DNA from: Cristatella mucedo
Lineage: Eukaryota > Bryozoa > Phylactolaemata > Cristatellidae
Assembly: GCA_009760855.2 (NCBI GenBank)
Contig: WPIO01000001.1
Coordinates: 18,109,001 to 18,169,000 of the forward strand
Reading direction: 5' to 3'
DNA length: 60,000 nt
Part shown: piece by piece, positions 13,301-23,700 of the stretch
How positions within the stretch are numbered: position 1 is the stretch's first letter
How the letters are laid out: the number at the start of each line of letters is the position of its first letter
Notes under the pieces: generated by a model
Told to the model about the DNA's origin: nothing
The model's database searches: none
The model's input: the letters and a program-made list of their open reading frames with translations, nothing else
Made by a program: the position numbers and the translations under genes

Positions 13301-13625
13301 CTAACAATGTGCCCATACAATGTGCCAACACAGAAACAGTGCATGAATGCACATAAACATGCACACAACGTATGTACACACAAACGCCTAAACGTACACA
13401 TGCGCCTATGCAGGCAGATATATAGCATATATAGAACAGTAAAAGTATTCAACAACTTCACTAGTTCTGTACAGGCAGGCGAAGAATGACATGGAAGGGT
13501 TGGGCACAAACGGTAAAGCACACCAAACATCCTTCGGAACTTGCATACACATGTTTTGTCCGTGTACAGCAGTATCAGGGAAGCAGAGCATTCTCAATCA
13601 ATTATATGCAAACCCTCTAGGTAAG

Positions 13626-13710
<85 letters not shown>

Positions 13711-14761
13711 CCCCTCATCCAGATGTACTCACTTCCGGCAGCACCAGCAGGCTTCTGTTCGGTTGTGCCGGCTTGCTGAGGCAGTGGTACGGTGGTAGGC
13801 TGCTGAGCATGGGCTATGGAGCGTGCCTGGTTCTCCAAAGCCTGGTGCTGCTTTGCCAGACGCTCGACCATGACTTGGAGTGCCAGCCGCTCTTCGTGCT
13901 CGTTTTGCAGCAACTTCTGCCAGCGCCTGCCTTGGTTCGTGGCCAGAGTCAGATACTCCTGGCTAGCCTGCAACGGCGATAAGCATAAAAACCGCCATCG
14001 GCTGCTGCTGCTACCAACTATGGTCCAATAGCGTAGCAATGAGAGCGACCTGCAGCTGAAGTCGGACTGAAACGTTGCACCTATTCTGAGACGGGGGCTT
14101 ACAACAGAAAGGAAGGGGGCAGAAGGCCGGCAGGTCGAACCAATTGGAAGCTAGGAGGCACACATGAGAATAGCTATAGCACATTTCCCCACCCAGCAGC
14201 AATGATGCCGACGATACCCACGTGCTCTCACAGCTATTTCTTAACAATAACCTTATCAAAAGTTGTCAAAAAACTATATATTGGTGGTGCAGCCCAGCAT
14301 CGCGACATGAACCGACTCCAACTGAAATGCTCCGCCTTCCATACCATTGTGGTTCATCGGTGGCTGGTTAGCAGCTTCACAGCAGCAAGCTTATTTATGA
14401 AGACAGAATAGCAAACCAACGTACTAACAAACCCTTCATCACGCAGCCGAGCCCCGTTTGAGGTTCTCTGGGGGCTGCTAGGCACGTGAGCTCGAATAGT
14501 TCGGCATGTCTACAACCAATGAATGCAAATGAATTCGATAGTTCAAATGAATTCGATAGTTTACTCACTAAGGTCTCTAGTTTCCTAATCCTTGTGGCAT
14601 ATCGGTACGGCCATATATAAAATATGGATGGTTAAAACTATAGCCGAAATTAAGCCAGTGAAGTGATCAGATCATTGACCTTGCTCGAGATGGCAAATCA
14701 TAAGCATGTTCAAGTTGTGCTTGGGAGTGTGCTGACCAGAAAATCTTTTGGGTCGGTCCTG

Positions 14762-14796
<35 letters not shown>

Positions 14797-17700
14797 GAGG
14801 AGGAGGAGGAGGAGGAGGGGCCAGGGCCGACTGGTCTCATTCCATATGCTTTTACCGGATGACACTGGCATCAGTTGTAATTAGTGTACGGCCGAATACA
14901 ATAAGAGCAACAGAACTTTAAACTAACTTTCCGGGCACTTAACATATGCTGGAATACATTAGCACCCAAAGAAAAATTCACACAAATGCTGTGAGGAACA
15001 GGTGGACGCCAGCTTCTTTTTAAATTTTGTAAAGTCAAGGAAGGTTTCTCTCACGTGCACGTGTGTGTGCGTGCACGTGTGTGTGCGTGCGATGTCAGTA
15101 GGAAGAAAGGTCAAATCAAAGGAAGCATACGAACTACAGGCACGGTCTCCAAAAAATTTGAGATTAGTTGGAAGCATAGCTAAACAGCTTGGGAAAGAAG
15201 AGTGGGTGATGTAGTGAAATATTGGGAAGTAGTTCTGATAGGTAGTTTGGAGAAAGACTTGGTCACTTTGTAGTTTGGAGAAAGACTTGGTCACTTTGGA
15301 GCAGGACACCGAGATTGTGCGTAGCCATTACACGAGATACTCCGGCCAAGTCCATTTTTATGGTTGGGACCTACAAGTTCTGCTAGCATTACATGTCGTA
15401 AGGGAGTTGGCAGAGTTCGACATTCAGGAAGGAAAAGAGGGATATGAAAGCATAGATTGTGATTGGCAATCACGTCGGAAATACAGAGTATAACTTGGGA
15501 ATGGGTGGACCAAGCGCTGATTCCAAGGAAGCACTATTCTATAAAGGCTCCTAGGATAGGATGACTGCTGCCCATTGACACCTGCCATCTGAAATACTCC
15601 ATTGATATAGGCCCTAAAGCATTGCAGTGCCAGTGACACTCAGACAGGATGATATGGACCCAAGAAGATCTTGGTGATCAAGGGAACTAAACATTTGCCA
15701 CAGATCCAGCAGAACTAGCAAACTCTACCCAAATCAGTGTTCCTCAGGATGTTATCTATATTAAAAGGTTCTGCAAGGCATTAGCACGCTTAAAGGACAC
15801 CGGCTGTGCGCTCAGCAACAACTGTTAGTATCAGTACGCTATCAGGACTAAGAATTATCTACCACAAATGTAGGTTCAGCACCACGGTGAAAGGAGGGAA
15901 AGATAGCTTCAAAGAATGGCAAAACAGGTACTATATTCCAGCATTAACAGCCCTCTTTATATAATCTTAATTTAGTCTGAGTAAATCGTCCTCTGTGTCT
16001 TTTTATGTTATAAGTGCAGCTTATTATGACGTGACTTAGAGCAACAGCCATATGCTTTTGTTTGGCACCCTCGTGAGGCCGTCTTTTTTCTCTGTGTGTT
16101 TGAGTACTTATCTGAGCATGATTCAGAGCCAGGAATCCTATTTACCAGTGGCACTTAGCGTCATCTTTTGTGCTTCTGCATGCTCGTCCAAGCATTACAC
16201 TCACGCAACAAAGAGAAAGTGGGAAGCATAGCAGAGTCAGGAGAGCAGTTGAGGTAGTGAGTACCAAAACCAGGAATGCATTTGAACGGCAAAAACTAAA
16301 CGTTTAGGGTTTAGTATCGCTAGTGGTAAAGTCACTGACAAGTCAGCAAAGCTAAAGACAAATCCCGAAGCTCTCTAAAGAAACGAGTGCATTTGTATGC
16401 AAACTTCATTAAGATTTACTTTGTGTTCCACACAAATGAATGGAATATTCATAAATAAATATAAATACAAGCTGATTTAACAGCCTATTTTTGTATAGCG
16501 ACAGAAGAGCCTTAACGGCTATCACCACTGCTGGCAGCAGCAATAAAGGATCGCCCACCATAGGATTCGAACCCACGACATCGGGGCCGAAGTCGTGAAA
16601 AGCAACCGCCTTACCTAGTAAGCCATTACGGCTCATATAATGTTCCTACTGTACAAGTTCTCATGACGATCACAAGCAGGCAGCAGAGAGTGCAGAGCAA
16701 GCTGCCATACTTCATACAGCTATTACTTAGGGCAATCAACGAAACCCTGGTTTTCTGAAAACTAAAAACCGTCAATAACCATAAATACCGTATTTGCCAC
16801 AGCAACAATTCACAACGGCATACGACAACAAAGGTAAATGGGCGAAAAGGACGTACTCCAGATGGATCCACTTTCCTTGCACACATTGACAGTTTGTGCA
16901 ACAGCACCGGCTTACATTAGCACATTCATTTTAATTGAATAAGGAGTCATTGAACATTGTGAGGTAGTATGGCTCTTCAGGGTGAGCAGCTATCTGAAGG
17001 ATCAAAGGCGGGCTCACCGGCTAAAGCTGTCACACCGCAACAGTCAACTGCAGACATGGGACATGCCGAGTGCTCTGCTGTCAGCAGAATGCATCCTGTC
17101 AGCTCGAGCTGGCAGCCTATCCTTGCAGTTAACTGGATGACTGCCAATCAGAGTCAAGTGTACACATTAAGTTGCCCACTGCATTACATTACGTATTGAT
17201 CCCAAAATGGTGGAGGCCTGAAAAAACTGGAGGCCCACACGAAAAGAAAACGGGCGCCGGGGATAAGCTCTCAGCAAACTAGCCACAAGGCCATGGTCCA
17301 GTAGGGAGAGGGCAATGGCAAATAGCCAAGGATCATAGTTCCAAGTTAATTGATTATACTTGGACTTGGGCCTGTCGAGAAATCGGATCCCTAAGCGCAC
17401 CAGGTGGCCAGCTTTCGCAAGACACATTCAGCACCGTGCACTGCACATCCCCACAGCACCATCAACCCAAGGGTCTGCCTTGGAATGCCAACATAGCTAA
17501 GTCACACTTGCTCCTGCCATCTATCTGTTTTAGACTGTAGTAACCTGAAACCTAGGGTCCGAGGGAAAACGCAGGCAAGCAAAAATCAAGCTCTGGTGGT
17601 GGCCGTGATTAGCAGAACACTTGAGATCACGCCCTGTTCAAAAAACTGTTCAGGAATCAGTTCAAAAGGGATGTAGTTTTCTGAAGCCACAAAACCATGC

Positions 17701-20700
17701 CATCTCCAAGCCTAAACCTGTATACAAGCAGTGAACGGCCCTCAGTCTGTTGGCGGCTCTATAATCTGTCGAACCGAAATAAGACATGGGCTGAAGTCAT
17801 TACACAAAATGGTGGCATCGAAATCCAAAAGCTGGTAGGCAAAATGCTAGCTGCAGTTCCTGCAGCGACAGAAACCACTGAGACTTAAGTCCATTCAAAA
17901 TGGCCATAGCCCCAAAGCCATAAACTGAGGATCTCTCGGCACACTCGGGGTAAATCGAGACACATTGCCCAAGCGGAAACAGAGCCGGGGCGGATCCATT
18001 TGGCCACTATTCACTGGCGACGATTGGAATGCCGACTGCACTGAGGCACCCCACTCGCCAACTGAGGCAGCTACACGACTCTTCTGCTTAAAGTACAAGT
18101 GCAAAATATTATAGGTATCCATAACAAGGAAAGCAGCAGCAGCAGGAATGCCATCAGCAGCACTCCGGTTTCAGCAAACCTCATCATCTGGAACAAAACT
18201 ATACTAAATGGCCGGAGGAATGCTGCCACATATTACCTTGCTGACGTGCTGGTCCAGAAAGCCGGATAGCGAATGATGCACATTACACAGGAAGGGAAGC
18301 CAGGGCCTGCTCTGGCCATCTATTTCCGATCGCATCCCAGCTGCAGCCTAGGCAGATGCCTTTTTCTTGGTAAGCAAGTCGCAGCCCACCAGCATTTTGA
18401 AAAGAGCTGACACACACACACACACATACACACAGAACCGTTGCAGAGGTTCGGATAAGGTCTAGATTACACGTGTGCATGCTTTGCTTACAGGAACTCA
18501 ACATATCATGGCAACTTGATACAAATATACTTCATTTGCATCGAGTTGTTCGTTGCAAGCAAGGCAAGATATTTGCAACGTGTAAGCAGAGGATTTTTCT
18601 TTGCAGCCATTGGTATACATAACCCGTGTAGCAAAACCAATCAGCCAGCCTTAGATCAAAGATGAGCACTTTACCACTGGGCCAAACCAGGCAGTTGTCA
18701 TACCATACAGCGTTCCAGACAGACACTGACAGACATGCTATTTGAGCACACAAGTGAACTTCTAAAGCCAAGGGTTTTAGTCTCTTGTGACTGACGTGCA
18801 ACAGTAGTCTCGACAGTTTTATCACTAGAGCAATGAGCCTGAAAGCCAGCAGCTGCACAATCATTAAAACTTGCTGTAAAAGTTTTCGGCATTCAGACAC
18901 ACAGCAAACAGCCTTCTGTATTTGGAAATTAAATTCCTAGTCTGAACAGGTAACATCATGACCCAGTATAAAAATGGACTCGGGCCTCGAATGATATAGC
19001 CGGCATTACGTACTATACAACTAGGGAAGGTGGGTTAGAATCGAGTGGGGAATAGGATATGCTGCAGAGGTATAGTCGGTGAAATGCCTGCAAACACAAA
19101 TTGCAACTAATCCAACTCACCTTTAGAAGTAGCTGTCTTTGTGGTAGGATTAGGAGCTAAATAGCGAGCCGGAGCAGTGAAGTAGACCACCAAGCTACCA
19201 CACAGACTACGACTCACGTCCATGCGGATAGGCAACCTACAGTTCTTCGAGGAAGGGGTTGCAAAAGACCGCAAAAGACCCCAAGGGTGTGCAGCAATTC
19301 AAATACTGACAATTACGGGGTGTAGGGGCGGCTACAGCCAATAATGACTAGTACACTGCCTTGGTGTTACACCGTTTACAACTAGCCTCCTAAACTAGCG
19401 CAGTTAGTTGGCTGCGTAGCTACATGCAGCAAAAGTTACACAATAATTAGTAGCAGCACTTTCAACAGGTTTCTGCTACGAACCACTAGAGAAATACCAG
19501 GAGGGTGAGCATGCACTGTCACACACTTAACCTATTAGCATACATGAATTGGCTACTAAATACCCACCCACCCACACGCACGTGCGCACACACACACATG
19601 CACACATACGCATGCAACTCATGCACATACGCGCACACGCACACAATACTGCCAAAGCCGCAAATGCAACCCCTCTAGTAAGTGCTAGAGTGTGCATGCA
19701 AGTTTCAGCCATGCTAGAAAAGAAATCCCATTAAACGGCAACCGGAGCAAGGAATGATCAAAAGAATTGACAGGACAACATTTTAGCCCAAGCAGCACTG
19801 GCACACGGTGATCACGATTCCCCCAAGGAGCAGTAAAAGCTCCAAGTGTTTACTGCTAATCGGCAATGTAAATGGCAGATTGCAGACGATCTACTGCATA
19901 TGTAAGCTGCCAAGCATTGTCTGCACCGAATAAAAGTCAACCCCGACGACTCACGTTGATCATGGCACTGGCAGTTATTCGAAACAGAGTGGCACGCTCG
20001 TTTATGGCCTTGAACTTGGCAGTGGACTCCTTGTTGCCGGGATCGAGATGTTCAAGCTCGGCTAGAGCACGCTGCAGTGCAGTGCCGTGGTTCACTATCA
20101 GATTATTGCATGTGGTCAAGTCTTCCATTTTGCTCGTTAGTTCTTTAACCGTGTTGACAATCTCGGTCTTGTCACTTCCCACACTTTGCTCTTCCGAGTC
20201 GTCCACATCATCTAAAAGAGGCGTAGGGCGATATGAGAAAAAGTGCTTGCAGCAAAATTGTGCCAGCCCCCAATAGCAGCAGAATTGCCTTTTGCACATC
20301 ACACTACCAACACGGGCACCACAGGACCCAGTGGCATCCAAATATAATAATAAGCTTCATTAATGTACTCGATCTACCAAGATTCGACAAGTTAGGACAT
20401 AGGTCACATATGATGCAGAAATCTGTACATATGTTGCTTCTGGTTTACATAAGGGTTCAACAAGCTTTGTGTAATCATTTTTCTTTTGTGCGGAAGTCGT
20501 CAGAACTTTCGATCCCATTTCTGAAATATTTATCTTTCGTAAGGTACCATAAACATATATTTGATTGTCAGACCAACTTCACAAATACTTTACTCGAATT
20601 CCCCCTGAAAGCATCTAAAAGCCGAAGTCTCTTATAAGTATAGTACTTGAAAGCGTTGAGAACTTCAAAGTACAAGTAACATCAGTGGTACATAATCTAG

Positions 20701-23700
20701 CTTACACATGGAAAAGCATTGGTGAGGGTCCAATTGAAAAAGACGATTAGTGTCGCGATCTTTGAGAGGACTACAAGAGACCATTCAGTCGATCAGTGCA
20801 GAGGAATTGCAAGTGGTTGTAAGGGGAAAGCATGTTTTTCCTATTGAGTGGAAGGGGCCCGGGAGGGCAGATGGTAAGGAAAATGGAGAAAAGGGTGCTC
20901 ACTGGAAGAAGGTTCCCATCACCGACCATCGAGAACGACAGGTGAAGCACTAATAGCTACATTAACTGCAGCTGAACACAGATAAGCATTCAAGCAGTGT
21001 CCTTGATAAGCAGACACCAAACATTGCTATCAAGACAGTAGAGCACTGCTGCGAGACCTTAAGTGCCCATTACAGGCACTCTGTCGGTTCCCACAACTAT
21101 ACCTGAACACACTCGCAAACATCACACCAATGTCTTACTTGGAGATGGAGGCCAGGCTCAACGCTCACTGTATGCAGGCATGCTTGAGTGGCGTCAAAGA
21201 GGCAGACAAACTAGCACACTAGCACCGTGCGTGCACGCATTCACAGGCACTGCCACCTACGAGCAGCAGGGAAATACACTAGACTGATTAGAGGCACGGT
21301 CAGCATTGCAAGACCACCACCTTGTCCGCTGCTTTAAAGGAGCATCATAACATCATAATGAAGAGCACCACCCACTAGTAACATTTGGTGACTTCAAGCG
21401 AGATGGCAAGAGTAATTCGAGGAAAGAACGCGATGGTTTGCACTTCCTTTCGCATGGGCTGTGGTATTGCCTCTAGGTTAAATCACCTCAATATTCTGGT
21501 TTCTCTCAAAAACTACCGTGCAACTTGTAACCAAAATCACGAACTATCACAGACTACATCCATGTATCGACAGGGAAAACATACGGCTAACGATGCAGCT
21601 TGTCATTATTTTAAGTGATCAGCAGATCAATTCTTGAAAAAGTCACTAGTGTTACACTAGTCTTAAAAGATGTCTTTCTCCATGCTTCATACAGCTGACA
21701 AATACAGGCATTGCCAAATCACCAACTGCTGCTAACTTCGAAGCAGACCACATACATCGGCTTGCATCGATTAACAAAAATAATAAAAGGATAATTACAC
21801 GTCCGACACAGCTAGAAACAAAAAGAAAACATTTAGCAAACAATTTCTTCACCGTTATCTACTAAAGTACCACATCAACAAACGGTTATGCCAAATGACC
21901 TCACCTTGACCAGCACATCCAGGATCAAACGAGAGAATAGATAAAAATTGTAGTAATTTGGTTTATTAATCATAATGACAGTTGTCATCGTCTCCAATTT
22001 TGTCAGCAACAGGAGCAAAATGCTCGGCTTTAAATCACCATTTATGTGATCGAGCCGAATCTAGGTGTACTGGAACAATGAGCGTTTATATTTATAGTGG
22101 CAACTCTTGGCGCCTAGTGTAACCATAATGTCTGCTGTGGTTGGCAATCAGTGAGCATATACAGTATGTGACTTCCGAGGGTCTAGACATGTAGGAGAAA
22201 TCCCTTCAAGCAGTCGCCGCATCTTTGGCAACTCGTGAATGGCTCAGTATGTAAAAGTGGCCTTCAGTGGCAATGCAAAGCAGTAATGTCAAAAAGGAGC
22301 AACCAGAAGCCGTCAGCCGAGGGACTGAACAACAAAGAAGAACTTTGCCTCCAGTGTGAACCTCTTGCAGAAATTCGTTAATCGCCTGGATAGAGATTTA
22401 GTTCGTACAGAGTACTAAAAACAATCTACTGTTATTATTTTCATTATTATTCTTAAACCTCCCTACTGCAAATTGCCACCTCACATTACAAAATAACGTG
22501 AAACCGACTAATGGTCAGGAATGAGATGGAGATGCCACCATACAAATTCAAATTATCTTAAGTACCCGGTAATCAGGTTAATTGGTAGGGCAGTGAACCA
22601 CCTGACCAAGATGTCAAGTGGCAGAATGCTCATCCGGAAGCCATCACACCTGCACTCAGCTTAGCATGCAGACCGGGTCGCCCTAGGCAGAAGCTTCTCC
22701 ACCATCTGCCAAGCATGTGGACAAATGAAATACTCCGCACACCTAGCTTGCTGTCAAGCATCCACAATGCACACAGTGACCCTAGTACGAGAGACTGTGA
22801 GGCTAACATGCTTCATGCTTGCATTATAGGTAGTCTTAAGAAAAGTATTAGTACAGTAGTATAATCAGCAGTACAATCAGAGTCAACATACTACATAGCC
22901 ACACATTTTTCTGGCCTCAATACAATAATACAATGATTGAGAAAAATAAGGTCCTGGGACGGGGGGGGGGCTCAGTGCAGTACCGACCGATTATATAGTT
23001 AAGAGTACATACTCGGCGATCAGGCAGCATGGACGATAGAAGCACTAGACAGCAAAGGCTACCACTGCTTCTCCCATTATAAAAGCAAACCATCAGCTAC
23101 ATCCTGGCAGAGACTTTGGTGAGGGCATGGCAGAAAGATGCTACTGGGAAATGGATTAGGCATGCAAGCTGAACATCTACTGTGATCCAACGATAATCAA
23201 GAAGGATGGACCAAAGAGAGCTGACATCACAGATCGAGAAGCTATGAGCGACAGGCTCAAGCTCTGCCCAACTGCTATTATCGTGTAGTAATACCACATG
23301 TTAACTGTAGCTCTAAAGCTGTTGCTGTGCTTTTGATAACAACTATGTTAATATGTAGAAGAATGAAGATTAGGGGCTCAGTTCTGGAAACTGAGCTCCC
23401 TAATTCAATCTCACAGGCTAGCCCTGCAGCAGAACCCAAGATTTCAAGCAATGGCATGCACTGGTGACAGCATTACACATCAACTGGGAAACAGCTTTGG
23501 GAAGCCAATAGTTACATGACCAATAACTCACAGCCCCAGGTATAGCATTCATATGTGCTAAACCATTCAGAAGAGATTCCAAAGAACTTAAAAATACCAA
23601 GAACGACACTGGGGCATATAATATGTTCCTGCATGGCATGGCTCTACAATTGCCAATCATAACAGAAAGGGACGATTTACTACCCAATGAGACAGGTCAG

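Larger units (their letters stand above)
13968..19954 (-). other. OSBP intron 3
   Basis: 5987 bp. It holds a G/AGG repeat (14.76-14.82 kb), an 18-bp tandem duplication at 14526-14561, a minus-strand LINE A fragment, a short LINE B fragment, a minus-strand SINE C and CA repeats near 18.41 and 19.56 kb. The stretch 16.7-19.5 kb otherwise shows nothing recognisable. Confidence 0.8.

Noticed and set aside
13491-14039. Long frames through the (TC)n tract giving Leu-Ser or Arg-Glu dipeptide repeats
   Set aside because: Pure microsatellite translation; the real coding part on the minus strand ends at the exon 4 donor (13733).
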